From assembly GCF_013093415.1 (NCBI RefSeq), contig NZ_JABFBC010000007.1, positions 1-51,010 of the forward strand: DNA of 51,010 bases, in the 5' to 3' direction. Every line of letters begins with the position of its first letter. Position 1 is the first letter of the stretch. The notes under the pieces are model-generated. The model was not told the DNA's origin. It saw only the letters and a program-made list of their open reading frames with translations, and ran no database searches. Below, in pieces: positions 8,190-15,770 of this stretch. A program made the position numbers and the translations under genes. Source of the stretch: Halovulum dunhuangense (GTDB taxonomy: Bacteria; Pseudomonadota; Alphaproteobacteria; Rhodobacterales; Rhodobacteraceae).

Positions 8190-8264
8190 TCAGCGCAGCC
8201 CGAGAAACCCCAGAATGAACAGCACGATCACGATAAGTCCGACGATGTATATGATCTGGTTCAT
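8190..8264 (-). CDS. 24-aa hydrophobic membrane peptide
   Basis: The tiny frame starts at ATG 8264 behind GGGGGA (seven to eight bases) and ends at TGA 8190. The peptide begins Met-Asn-Gln-Ile-Ile-Tyr-Ile-Val-Gly, is a single hydrophobic helix, and ends Phe-Leu-Gly-Leu-Arg. Very short peptides of this form recur in proteobacterial stress regions and are often left unannotated. It lies downstream of an FNR-like site. The ribosome-binding site and uniform transmembrane composition support it; function is unknown. Confidence 0.55.
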   Translation of the reverse strand: MNQIIYIVGLIVIVLFILGFLGLR

Positions 8265-8344
8265 CAATTTCCCCCGCGCTTGATGATCGGCCCGTGGCAG
8301 GCCGTCCGTACGGCCGAGACTAGCCCACGGCGGATAAAGCAAGG

Positions 8345-8358
8345 CTGACATGGATCAG
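8345..8358. promoter_or_regulatory. FNR-like half-palindrome upstream of the 24-aa gene
   Basis: CTGACATGGATCAG has CTGA and TCAG arms and matches the FNR-type pattern (TTGAY-N4-RTCAA) at eight of its ten defined positions, each arm ending in C or G instead of T or A. It lies about 80 bases upstream of the 24-aa gene. It is a weaker match than the box at 14164. Confidence 0.35.
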
Positions 8359-8379
8359 CCCAGAGTGCCGTGGCGTGTA

Positions 8380-8700
8380 TGAGCGGAACGCAGGATCAAG
8401 GGTTCGGGGTCGAGATGTCCTGGCCCGAGGAATTCGTCGCATCAGCCGAACTCATCCGACCGGTGCCTGGCACTGGCGTGTCTACGGCGTCCGCAAGGTC
8501 TGGCACCAATTGCGCCGCGAGGGCTTCAACCTCGCCCGCTGCACAGTCGCAGGGTTGGTGAAGGACATGGGTATTCAAGGCATTATCCGGGGCAAGCCGC
8601 ACAGGACGACGATCCCCGACAAGAAGGCGCCCTGTCCGCTGGACAAGGTGAACCGCCAGTTCCGGGTGCCGGCACCCAACATGCTCTGGGGTCGTCCATT
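8380..8700 (+). pseudogene. IS3-family orfB remnant (N-terminal part)
   Basis: In one plus-strand frame the translation contains Val-Tyr-Gly-Val-Arg-Lys-Val-Trp-His-Gln-Leu and later Arg-Gly-Lys-Pro-His-Arg-Thr-Thr, the N-terminal HTH_21 region of IS3-family OrfB transposases. It runs up to Pro-Asn-Met-Leu-Trp, just before the catalytic domain would begin, and is then cut by the next IS end. The upstream part is in another frame. It is a dead fragment. Confidence 0.75.
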
Positions 8701-8762
8701 GAGGCGCCATTGGTTCGAGCCAATGGACTGGCCTGCCCCCATCGGGTGGTCCGGTTTCAGTC

Positions 8763-9665
8763 TTAGTGCATGACGGGTCTTGGCGCTACGGCTGGCGTGG
8801 CCGGCGAAGTGGCTCCGGATGGCGAAGCCGGACACGAGATGACCTCGGGGGCCGGCGGCCTGTAGCCCAGCGATGAGTGCGGGCGCTTGGTGTTGTAATG
8901 CCGGCGCCAGCTCTCGATGACGATCTTCGCCTCGGCCAGGCTGTAGAAGATCTCGCCGTTGAGGAGTTCGTCGCGGAGCTTGGCGTTGAAGCTCTCGCAG
9001 TATCCGTTCTCCCAAGGGCTGCCCGGCTCGATGTAGGCGGTCCTTGCGTCGACGGCAGCGATCCAGTCCCGCACAGCCTTGGCCACGAACTCCGGGCCGT
9101 TGTCCGACCTGATGTGTTCGGGCACGCCTCGCAGGATGAACAGGTCGGACAATACGTCGATGACATCCGTCGACCGCAGCTTCCGGTCGATGCGGATCGC
9201 CAGGCATTCGCGTGAGAACTCGTCGATGAGGTTCAGCATACGGAACTTCCTTCCGTCGTGGGTCCGGGCCTCGACGAAGTCGTAGGACCAGACGTGGTTC
9301 GGACGCTCGGGCCGCAGACGGACGCAGGACCCGTCGTTGAGCCAGAGCCTCGACTTCTTCGGTTGCTTCTGGGGAACCTTGAGCCCCTCCCGCCGCCATA
9401 TCCGTTCGACCCGCTTCACGTTCACCGCCCAGCCGGCCTCCCGAAGGAGCGCCGTGATACGCCGGTAGCCGTAGCGTCCGTACTGCGAGGCGAGCGCGAT
9501 GATGTCCGCGGTCAGCGCGTCTTCATCGGCCCTTCCGCGCGGCATCTTCCGCTGGGTCGACCGATGCTGCCCGAGCACGCGACAGGCGAACCGCTCCGAG
9601 ATGCGGAACTTCTGCCGGGCGTGGTCGATGCAAGCACGACGGCGGGCGGGGCTCAGAAGTTTCCC
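8763..9665 (-). CDS. IS3-family OrfB transposase (DDE), read by -1 frameshift
   Basis: The frame continues orfA in the -1 phase and ends at 8763. It has HTH_21 (Tyr-Gly-Arg-Tyr-Gly-Tyr-Arg-Arg-Ile) and an rve integrase core. Likely catalytic residues are Asp in Tyr-Asp-Phe-Val, Asp in Ser-Asp-Asn-Gly-Pro-Glu and Glu in Cys-Glu-Ser-Phe-Asn. The C-terminus has the usual Tyr-Asn-x-Lys-Arg-Pro-His-Ser-Ser-Leu-Gly-Tyr motif. No disabling stop is visible, so the element may be functional. The open frame itself extends upstream to 9800 inside orfA. Confidence 0.88.
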   Translation of the reverse strand, partial: GKLLSPARRRACIDHARQKFRISERFACRVLGQHRSTQRKMPRGRADEDALTADIIALASQYGRYGYRRITALLREAGWAVNVKRVERIWRREGLKVPQKQPKKSRLWLNDGSCVRLRPERPNHVWSYDFVEARTHDGRKFRMLNLIDEFSRECLAIRIDRKLRSTDVIDVLSDLFILRGVPEHIRSDNGPEFVAKAVRDWIAAVDARTAYIEPGSPWENGYCESFNAKLRDELLNGEIFYSLAEAKIVIESWRRHYNTKRPHSSLGYRPPAPEVISCPASPSGATSPATPAVAPRPVMH

Positions 9666-9946
9666 GACGCGGCCTCGCGCAAGATGAGCTTCTCGAGCGT
9701 CAGGTCGGAGACCGCCTTCCGAAGCCGTTCGTTCTCCTTCTCGAGTTCCTTGAGCCGCTTCACCTGGTCGGTCTTCAGGCCGCCGAACTCCTTGCGCCAC
9801 CGGTAATAGGTGAACTGGGTCACGCCGATCGACCGCACCGCCTCGGCCACCGACTGGCCCTGCGACACGAGTACATCGACCTGGCGGAGTTTCGCGACGA
9901 TCTCTTCGGGCTTGTACTTCTTCTGGGGCATTCCTTCGTCCTCCAT
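9653..9946 (-). CDS. IS3-family OrfA (helix-turn-helix)
   Basis: The 97-aa protein has the IS3 OrfA layout: Lys-Pro-Glu-Glu-Ile-Val-Ala-Lys-Leu-Arg, a helix-turn-helix with Val-Thr-Gln-Phe-Thr-Tyr-Tyr-Arg-Trp-Arg, and a leucine-zipper-like tail. It binds the IS ends and, when fused by -1 frameshifting to OrfB, gives the active transposase. It ends Ser-Gly-Asn-Phe-stop directly after the slippery heptamer. Confidence 0.88.
   Translation of the reverse strand: MEDEGMPQKKYKPEEIVAKLRQVDVLVSQGQSVAEAVRSIGVTQFTYYRWRKEFGGLKTDQVKRLKELEKENERLRKAVSDLTLEKLILREAASGNF
9659..9665 (-). promoter_or_regulatory. -1 programmed frameshift heptamer G-GGA-AAC
   Basis: On the minus strand the orfA frame reads tcG GGA AAC TTC TGA. 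The heptamer fits the X-XXY-YYZ rule for tandem -1 slippage and lies two codons before the orfA stop. Slippage gives GGG AAA CTT CTG, which continues into orfB. Confidence 0.75.
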
Positions 9947-10029
9947 CTGGCTCGAAAGCCTACTTCAGGGAGGACCACTTTTCAGGGGGCAGACCACTTC
10001 CGCGACCGAAGAGCCGTCTTCCGTTGCGC

Positions 10030-10200
10030 TGGCCACAGTCCCGGGCACTAGTTGCAATTCCAGCGAGAGCCGCGATCTTTCAGCAATCGGCTGTGCCAAT
10101 CCCCGGCAACTCAGACATGGGTGTGACAGCGACAATTATGCCCACACCAGACACCGACTGCAGCAGCCGATCGGTTTCCCCGAGATGCGTGCGGAGGTCC
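10030..10200 (-). pseudogene. IS110-family transposase C-terminal fragment
   Basis: The minus strand reads Leu-Leu-Gln-Ser-Val-Ser-Gly-Val-Gly-Ile-Ile, then Met-Ser-Glu-Leu-Pro-Gly-Ile-Gly, a stop, and Lys-Ile-Ala-Ala-Leu-Ala-Gly-Ile-Ala. This is the Transposase_20 (IS110/IS116/IS902) signature (Pro-Gly-Ile-Gly, Ala-Ala-Leu-Ala-Gly) broken by a nonsense change. The adjoining IS3 element lies next to its downstream end. It is non-functional. Confidence 0.7.
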
Positions 10201-10720
10201 GCTGCGTCGGACCGGCCACAATGCTCACGAGGCTGCGGGACCGGACCGAGGAGATGCGGTCGAAACTGGCCGCCGACCCCGGCGCGCCGTGGATCCAGGA
10301 GACGGTCGCCCGCCTTCTGCCATGGGAGCGCCCAAAGATTAGGCCCTGCGGCGACAAGCTTATCATCTCGAAGTACTCCCACGGCGGTGAACTGGCATCG
10401 GCCAGCCTGTTTCCAAAGACCCACGCGCAGGTGCGCGGGCTCGGAGAGAATGTCTATGAGCATTGGATCGCCTCCGGTCGCAACTGGATGAAAGTTCAGT
10501 GGCAGGTCAGGCAGCATGTCGCAGATCAGGCCCTGAGACCTCCTGAGAGCGCCGCTGACGGCAGGCAGGCGATTAAGCCTTGGAGAACAGCCGCCAATCT
10601 GTCGGTTTTTTTTGATGTTTCGCTGTTCTTCACTTCGATGCAGGGCGAGCATGTGCCGCCGCACCCATCAACCATTCTTCCGGGATCTGCTACCGCTGCA
10701 AGGGATGGAGACTAAGGACG
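10201..10720. other. gene-poor stretch, possible degraded reading frame
   Basis: A plus-strand frame (about 10190-10600) has a fairly ordinary amino-acid composition (for example Leu-Arg-Asp-Arg-Thr-Glu-Glu-Met-Arg-Ser-Lys-Leu) but no credible start and no family I know. A minus-strand frame also stays open. It may be a decayed gene between the IS110 fragment and the transporter operon. Confidence 0.3.
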
Positions 10721-10721
10721 C

Positions 10722-11882
10722 TTAGGGCTTCTTCAACAGGAGCAGAGCGATCAGCGCAGCGAGCCCGATCCCCGCGGTCAGCCAGATCGCCGAAAGCCCC
10801 CAGGCCGTCAGTGCCGCCCCGAAGATGAGCGGGGCCGCCGCCTGCAGGATGCGCGCCGGGGCGTTGAGCCAGCCGATGCGCCGCCCGTAGCCGCCTGCGC
10901 CGAACAGCGCCAGGGGCAGCGTGCCCTTGGCGATGGTCAGGATGCCGTTCCCCGCCCCGTGCAGCAGCGCGAAGGCATAGGCAGCAGGCCTTCCGAAGGT
11001 GACGAGCGCCACCGCGGCAAGAGGATGCGCCGCGGCAGCCGCACGCGTCGAGATCAGCGGATGGAACCGGCGCAGCAGGCCGAACTCAAGCAGCCTTGCG
11101 GCGACCTGCGCCGGGCCGATCAGGGCGCCGGCCGCGATGGCGACGGCCGTGCTCGCCCCCGCGGCCTGCAGCAGTCCCGGCAGATGCGCGGCCATGGCGG
11201 TCGAATTGAACCAGGTCGCCGCAAAGACGAAGGCCAGCAAGCCAAGCGCCATGCGTGACGGTGGCGGCCCGTCCTCGACCGGCGAGGTCGGGGCCGCTTT
11301 CGATCCGGTGCCCTTCGGCAGGCAGGCATTCAGTGGCAGGGCGACAAGCAGGTGGATCAGCGCCCAGCCGATGCAGGCCTCGCGCCAGCCCCATGTCGCC
11401 AGCATCAGTCCCGAAAGCGGCCAGCCCACCGTACTGGCGAAGCCCGCGATCAGGGTGATGCCGGTGATCGGCCCGCGCGCCTCCTTTCCGTAGATCCCCG
11501 CCAACGTGGCGAAGCCTGCCTCGTAGAGCCCGATCCCCATGCCGAGCCCGATCACCGCCCAGCCCGCGAAAAGCACAAGGGGCGCAGGGGCCACGGCAAG
11601 CAGGCAAAGCCCCGCCGCGAACACGAGGTTCGACAGCATCAGCACGCCCCGCCCCCCCGCGCCGTCGATCCGCGCCCCGGCCCATGGCCCGACCATCGCC
11701 GAGACCACCATCGCCATGGAAAACGCGCCGAACACCCAGACCGGCGACAGGCCAAGGTCTTCGGCCATCGGCACCGCCAGAACCGCGGGGATGTAGTAGC
11801 TGGACGCCCAGCTGACCGTGAGGGACGAGCCGAGGGCGGCGACGATCAGCCCGCGCCGCGCTGGAGACAGTCTTGGGATCAT
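10722..11882 (-). CDS. MFS transporter, third gene of an ars-like operon
   Basis: The 386-aa protein has about twelve hydrophobic helices, the loop 2-3 pattern Gly-Ala-Arg-Ile-Asp-Gly and Gly-x3-Gly-Ile-Gly in helix 4-5, typical of the major facilitator superfamily. It is the last gene of a minus-strand set: ArsR-type repressor, ArsP/YraQ-type permease, then this gene 57 bases downstream. MFS exporters of this sort in ars loci remove arsenicals or arsenic-sugar-phosphate adducts; here that role is inferred from context only. Start is ATG 11882. Confidence 0.82.
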   Translation of the reverse strand: MIPRLSPARRGLIVAALGSSLTVSWASSYYIPAVLAVPMAEDLGLSPVWVFGAFSMAMVVSAMVGPWAGARIDGAGGRGVLMLSNLVFAAGLCLLAVAPAPLVLFAGWAVIGLGMGIGLYEAGFATLAGIYGKEARGPITGITLIAGFASTVGWPLSGLMLATWGWREACIGWALIHLLVALPLNACLPKGTGSKAAPTSPVEDGPPPSRMALGLLAFVFAATWFNSTAMAAHLPGLLQAAGASTAVAIAAGALIGPAQVAARLLEFGLLRRFHPLISTRAAAAAHPLAAVALVTFGRPAAYAFALLHGAGNGILTIAKGTLPLALFGAGGYGRRIGWLNAPARILQAAAPLIFGAALTAWGLSAIWLTAGIGLAALIALLLLKKP

Positions 11883-11939
11883 GATGGCGTTTCAATCAGG
11901 AAGGGAACGACCGGGCCGGGGCGCCCGGTCGCAACAGGC

Positions 11940-12995
11940 TCATGCAATCGAGATCCAGAGCTGGAAAAGCAATCCCGAAGCGAAGGCGCCGGTCAGCGAC
12001 AGGCCGATATAGAGCGCAAAGACCTGTGGCCGCGCCAGTGCCCAGACCGCCATCGCCGCCGGGATCGAGGTGACGCCGCCGGCCACGAGGAAGGCCATGC
12101 CGGCACCGGGCGCCATGCCCTGCTCGATCAGCCCGCCGACCAGCGGCAGCGCGGCATACCCGTTCAGATAGGCGGGCACGCCCACCAGCGTTGCGGTCAC
12201 GATGGGCAGCAGCCCCTCGCCTCCCAGCGCCGCGGTGACGGTCTCGGCCGGGATCCAGGCCAGCATCAGGCTTTCCAGGATGAAGGCGAGCGTCAGCCAC
12301 TTTGCCAGAAACAGCGTCGTGCTCAGCGCGGTCCTTCCGAACTTCGCACGGCGATCCGCGTCGTCCCAGAAGCGCCAGGCCACGGGCTTGGGCGCGCGGA
12401 TCTTGGCGCCGCCGCAACCGCCGTTGCCGATGCCGTCGCGCAGCGGATCGGAGAAGGCGCCGCCCTTCATCATCAGGTGGACCACGGTGCCGCCGAACAC
12501 GCCGAGCCCGATGGCGGCAATGGTCTTAGCGACCGCGAACTCGAGGTCCAGCACCCCCGCCGTCAGCACGAACATCGACGGGTCCATGATCGGCGAGGCC
12601 AGCCAGAAGGCCATGACGGCGGAAAGCGGCACGCCCATCGCCAGGAGTGCGGCGATCAGCGGGATCACCCCGCAGGAGCAGAAGGGCGAGACGCCCCCGG
12701 CCAGCGCGCCCAACCCGATCATCAGCACGGGCGCGCCGGTGAAGGCCCGGGCGATCAGGTTGTCGGCGCCGGTCGCGTTCGCCCAGGCGGCAATGGCTAT
12801 GGACAGGATCAGGAACGGCGCGGTGCCCAGCAGCGCATCGCCCGCGAAAAGCGCAGTTTCGGCGGACTGCTCCGTGTCGAACACCACCAGCGCCACGAGG
12901 ATCAGCGCCGACGCAAGCCAGACCCGCTGATCCTGCCAGAGATGGCGCAGCGCGGACCGGAGGCCCGGTGTCGGCAGGGTCGTGTCAATCATCAC
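11940..12995 (-). CDS. ArsP/YraQ-type (DUF318) permease
   Basis: The 351-aa membrane protein has two four-helix halves joined by a soluble loop rich in Gly, Cys and Lys. It carries Ser-Pro-Phe-Cys-Ser-Cys-Gly-Val-Ile-Pro in helix 3-4 and Ala-Ser-Pro-Ile-Met-Asp-Pro, the hallmarks of the PF03773 permeases. Members include ArsP, which exports trivalent organoarsenicals such as methylarsenite, and related metal-efflux proteins. It lies 52 bases downstream of the ArsR-type gene. The Gly-Gly-Cys-Gly-Gly loop could bind metal. Substrate is inferred from the regulator, not visible directly. Confidence 0.85.
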   Translation of the reverse strand: MMIDTTLPTPGLRSALRHLWQDQRVWLASALILVALVVFDTEQSAETALFAGDALLGTAPFLILSIAIAAWANATGADNLIARAFTGAPVLMIGLGALAGGVSPFCSCGVIPLIAALLAMGVPLSAVMAFWLASPIMDPSMFVLTAGVLDLEFAVAKTIAAIGLGVFGGTVVHLMMKGGAFSDPLRDGIGNGGCGGAKIRAPKPVAWRFWDDADRRAKFGRTALSTTLFLAKWLTLAFILESLMLAWIPAETVTAALGGEGLLPIVTATLVGVPAYLNGYAALPLVGGLIEQGMAPGAGMAFLVAGGVTSIPAAMAVWALARPQVFALYIGLSLTGAFASGLLFQLWISIA

Positions 12996-13047
12996 CAGAT
13001 CTCCGGATTTGCCGTTGTTTCATGCCGCAAAAAAAGGTGCACCCGTC

Positions 13048-13365
13048 TCATGCGGCATCCTCCGCCGAGCGGACCGTGACCCCGGCGCAGCATTCGGAGG
13101 TCAGGAACCCGACAAGCGCGTGCATCGCCGGAAAATCGACGCAGTTGAACACCTCGCGGCCCTGCCTCTCCTGAAGCACCAGCCCGGCATCGACCAGGGT
13201 GGACAGGTGATGCGCAAGCGTCGAGGGCGCCAGTCCCAGATGCTCGCCGATGTCGCTGACCCGCAGCCCCTCATCCCCCGCCTTCACCAGCAGGCGAAAG
13301 ATCGACAGGCGGGCATCATGGCCAAGGGCGGCAAGGGCGCGGGCGTTGGGGCTGATCGTGGTCAT
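13048..13365 (-). CDS. ArsR/SmtB family metalloregulator
   Basis: The 105-aa winged-helix repressor has a recognition helix with Leu-Ala-Pro-Ser-Thr-Leu-Ala-His-His-Leu. A Cys pair lies near the C-terminus (Cys92, Cys93, in Ser-Glu-Cys-Cys-Ala-Gly) with a further Cys75 (Phe-Asn-Cys). C-terminal vicinal cysteines are one known arrangement of the As(III)/Sb(III) site in ArsR proteins. It should repress itself and the two downstream transporter genes and release DNA on binding metalloid. The inverted repeat at 13377-13392, directly upstream of its ATG, is the likely operator. Confidence 0.87.
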   Translation of the reverse strand: MTTISPNARALAALGHDARLSIFRLLVKAGDEGLRVSDIGEHLGLAPSTLAHHLSTLVDAGLVLQERQGREVFNCVDFPAMHALVGFLTSECCAGVTVRSAEDAA

Positions 13366-13376
13366 GGCATCAACAT

Positions 13377-13392
13377 AACTACAATTCTAGTT
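13377..13392. promoter_or_regulatory. inverted repeat AACTA-N6-TAGTT, candidate ArsR operator
   Basis: AACTACAATTCTAGTT has perfect 5-bp arms around six bases, in an AT-rich patch 12-27 bases upstream of the arsR-type ATG. Position and symmetry fit autorepression by the adjacent gene product. Confidence 0.6.
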
Positions 13393-13635
13393 TTGTAAAT
13401 GGTTCCCTCGCGTGGACGGAGAGGCATGGCGCGAAGGCATGTCCTTCGTGAGGCGCCGATCCGATGACAGCCCGAGCTACCGAGCGCATTGGCGCCCTGC
13501 GCCACGCCGATTGCGCGCGCCACCAGTTCTTGATCGCCTCGGGCAATTCGTGACGGATCTGCCCGCCCCTCGCTGTCACGTCCTCGGCAATCGCCTGAAG
13601 TTCTTGGTTATTTTACGCGCCCAAGGTCCATCAGC
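13393..13635. other. stretch between arsR-type gene and osmC-type gene
   Basis: A minus-strand frame (13379-13579) contains Gly-Gln-Ile-Arg-His-Glu-Leu-Pro-Glu-Ala-Ile followed by Trp-Trp, which looks like part of a real protein, but I cannot place it and it runs through the ars promoter. I treat it as possible debris. Confidence 0.3.
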
Positions 13636-14049
13636 TCAATCGACCGCTGCCTTTCTGCGGATTGTCCCATCCAGCTTCGTGGCCGCCGACACGGTGTTGA
13701 AGATCGTACCATACTTGCGAACGTTCTGATGCATCAGCGCGAGCTTGCGATCGTCCTCGTCGGTGTCGATGATCAGCTCGTAAGTGATTTCCGCCATGAA
13801 GGGCAGGCTGTCCTGACGCAGACCGCGCAGCTTCACTTCCACGCCGCGGTAGGAAAAATGGTTCAACGGCGCAACGCGCTCGATCCCCTTGATCATGCAG
13901 GCCGCAACGGCCGCCAACAACAGCTCTGCCGGGTTGAACGCATCCATGCGGCCCTTGACGTCAGTATCGAGCGCGATCTCGGCTTTCCCGGCCTGTGCGA
14001 GCGCGCCGTGTTGGTCGATGCGCCGTGCCGTGACTTGATATTCCAGCAT
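13636..14049 (-). CDS. OsmC/Ohr family protein
   Basis: The roughly 137-aa protein has the OsmC fold pattern: an N-terminal beta sheet, then Pro-Ala-Glu-Leu-Leu-Leu-Ala-Ala-Val-Ala-Ala-Cys-Met, the helix holding the first redox cysteine. OsmC/Ohr proteins reduce organic hydroperoxides with two cysteines. Here the usual second cysteine near the C-terminus is absent (Thr-Ile-Phe-Asn-Thr-Val instead of a Cys-Pro motif), so peroxidase activity may be altered or lost. Start 14049 was chosen because GGAG lies eight bases upstream; ATG 14076 is less good. A perfect FNR-type box lies about 115 bases upstream, suggesting oxygen- or nitric-oxide-linked expression. Confidence 0.85.
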   Translation of the reverse strand: MLEYQVTARRIDQHGALAQAGKAEIALDTDVKGRMDAFNPAELLLAAVAACMIKGIERVAPLNHFSYRGVEVKLRGLRQDSLPFMAEITYELIIDTDEDDRKLALMHQNVRKYGTIFNTVSAATKLDGTIRRKAAVD

Positions 14050-14163
14050 CGCCTTTACTCCATTCGCTGAAGGCAATCTGCGCGATCATCGGCATGACAA
14101 GGTCGAGTGCTGGCCCCAGATCCTTCATGATTGAACGCCCATTCGCGATCACGCAGGGGCGCC

Positions 14164-14177
14164 TTGACCCACATCAA
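14164..14177. promoter_or_regulatory. FNR/FnrL-type box TTGAC-N4-ATCAA
   Basis: TTGACCCACATCAA matches the FnrL/Dnr consensus TTGAY-N4-RTCAA with both half-sites complete. It lies about 121 bases (centre) upstream of the OsmC-type start, leaving room for activation from -41.5 and a leader of about 80 bases. No gene is close on the plus strand. Confidence 0.65.
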
Positions 14178-14411
14178 GATTGCCAGATCCCAGGGTTTAC
14201 CGTTGCCCGGACAGATAGGATGCCCGCCTCGACCGGTGACAACAGTGGCAGATGTTGGAATGCAGGCTCAGGCGTTCGCAATGCAGTAGCGGCCATATTG
14301 GAAACACCACCACGGACGATCATATCCAGCCGCTGAAGACAGCAACTTCGTGCTGCCTCAAGCTGGAGCAAAAGCGCCCTAAAACCCGGCCCGGTGGCAC
14401 CACGCGCGATA

Positions 14412-14560
14412 GTGCTCTGCCCCCTGAGAACTGGACCGTTTGGAGCTGGAGTTTTCGGCTAAGCTTTCCGGTCTGGCAGAGGAGCTGAGAACGATGAAGG
14501 CATCGAAGTTCACGGAGGCGCAGAAGGCGTTCATCGCTGGTGGCGTTTGCGAATTCGAGA
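14412..14560 (+). pseudogene. IS3-family left end with truncated orfA
   Basis: A start-like sequence at 14494 encodes Met-Lys-Ala-Ser-Lys-Phe-Thr-Glu-Ala-Gln-Lys-Ala-Phe-Ile, the canonical beginning of an IS3-family OrfA, preceded by an end-like CCCCCTGAGAACTGGACC. The frame then loses similarity within about 15 codons. Only this end of the IS survives. Confidence 0.7.
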
Positions 14561-14683
14561 TGACAAGTGCCACAGTCCGCTGAAGGCAAGGCAAGCCTCA
14601 ATGACCCGTCGATGCGTGTAGCCGCATCACGCAGGATGCTGTAAGGCCCTTCCTCAGCGATCACCCGAGCGTAGAGCAGCCTT

Positions 14684-15208
14684 ATGGAACGCCTCATCGA
14701 GCGCAGCCTCTTTGCCAGCCGCTGGCTGCTTGCCCCAATGTATCTGGGCCTCGTTCTCACCATAGCCGTCCTTGTCTGGATCTTTGCGCTGGAGCTTTTC
14801 CGCTTCGTCACCGGGATTGCGACGATGAGCGTGGACGACGCGATCCTCGGCGTGCTGGCGTTGATCGACCTGAGCCTCGCCGCCAACCTGCTGATGATCG
14901 TGATCTTTTCAGGCTACGAGAATTTCGTGAGCCGGATGGACCTCGAGGGGCATGTGGACCGTCCCGACTGGCAGGGCGACGTCGATTTCTCGGCACTCAA
15001 GCTCAAGCTCGTCGCCTCCATCGTGGCGATCTCCGGCATCCATCTGCTCAAGGTGTTCATGGATGTGGGCAAGTACGAGACGGAACAGATCCGCTGGATG
15101 GTCATCATCCACCTCGTCTTCGTCGTCTCAGGCGTGCTGCTGGCGGCGATGGACTGGATCGCGAACCACGCGAAGAGGCTGAAGAAAGCCAAGCCGGCCA
15201 CGGATTGA
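14684..15208 (+). CDS. UPF0114 / YqhA family membrane protein
   Basis: The 174-aa inner-membrane protein matches UPF0114 (YqhA): Met-Glu-Arg-x2-Glu at the start, four hydrophobic helices, Val-Leu-Ala-Leu-Ile-Asp-Leu-Ser-Leu-Ala-Ala-Asn-Leu in helix 2-3, Tyr-Glu-Asn-Phe-Val-Ser-Arg, and Ala-Ser-Ile-Val-Ala-Ile-Ser-Gly-Ile-His-Leu-Leu. Function is unknown in all bacteria; some members respond to stress. It is followed 45 bases later by a small membrane gene in the same direction. The ribosome-binding site is weak. Confidence 0.88.
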   Translation: MERLIERSLFASRWLLAPMYLGLVLTIAVLVWIFALELFRFVTGIATMSVDDAILGVLALIDLSLAANLLMIVIFSGYENFVSRMDLEGHVDRPDWQGDVDFSALKLKLVASIVAISGIHLLKVFMDVGKYETEQIRWMVIIHLVFVVSGVLLAAMDWIANHAKRLKKAKPATD

Positions 15209-15252
15209 GGCGGTGACTAGCGGGGACGATATGTTGCCGGAAGGAGAACTGA

Positions 15253-15552
15253 ATGGAAAAGCTCCGCGCCCTCTGGATGGGCAATCTTCCCCTGTCCGAG
15301 GCATTCTGGGGCTGGACGGTGGTAGGCGGCCTGCTCGTTAATGTCAGCACGAGCGTCGTTTTCCTCATTCTGCTCACCTATGACCAGCCGTTGCCGGCGC
15401 TGGCCGTTGGATACGGGCTGTCGCTGCCCTTCAATCTCATGGTGGTTGTGGGCGTGTGGCGCTCGGCGGCAAGGTATGATGGCCCCCCGCTTCACGCGAC
15501 GCTGGCTCGGGGCGTCAGCGTCGCGCTCATGAGCGTCCTCAGCCTGACCTGA
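15253..15552 (+). CDS. small membrane protein (99 aa)
   Basis: ATG 15253 follows AAGGAG by six bases. The protein has an amphipathic start (Leu-Trp-Met-Gly-Asn-Leu-Pro-Leu) and two to three hydrophobic helices, with Val-Gly-Val-Trp-Arg-Ser-Ala near the end of helix 2. The pattern Trp-Gly-Asn-Leu-Pro-Leu is seen in some unnamed alphaproteobacterial membrane proteins. It is probably co-transcribed with the UPF0114 gene; no function is known. Confidence 0.65.
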   Translation: MEKLRALWMGNLPLSEAFWGWTVVGGLLVNVSTSVVFLILLTYDQPLPALAVGYGLSLPFNLMVVVGVWRSAARYDGPPLHATLARGVSVALMSVLSLT

Positions 15553-15770
15553 TGCAGGGGCATCTCCGGGGTCCATGGATGACTAGGCCACCGGGCCGGT
15601 TCCGCCGCTCATGCCAGCGGAGCGTCCTGCGGGGGTCACGTCCCTGCGCGCCATTCCTTGCGACCGCCGCAGTGCTCAAGGCCAGCCTCGCGCCGGAGCA
15701 CGGGAGCTAGAACAGATGCTCCCTGCCAGCGCAAAAGGAGCGGAGGCAGAGCGCTTGTCTTTCCTGCGAG

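Larger units (their letters stand above)
8724..9996 (-). mobile_element. IS3-family insertion sequence, apparently complete
   Basis: Two overlapping minus-strand frames (orfA and orfB) are bounded by imperfect inverted ends that share CTGCCCCC and GTGGTCC with a one-base length difference between them. The left end starts TGGACTGG at 8724; the right end, read inward, starts TGGTCTGCCCCC at 9996. A 7-bp hairpin (CCATTGG/CCAATGG) at 8707-8726 overlaps the left end. I see no matching target duplication, so the element may have recombined since insertion. It sits next to fragments of two other IS types. Confidence 0.8.

Noticed and set aside
11352-13079. 575-codon plus-strand frame across the transporter operon
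   Set aside because: Antisense shadow of two transporter genes and arsR; Arg/Gln/Pro/His-rich with no ribosome-binding site.
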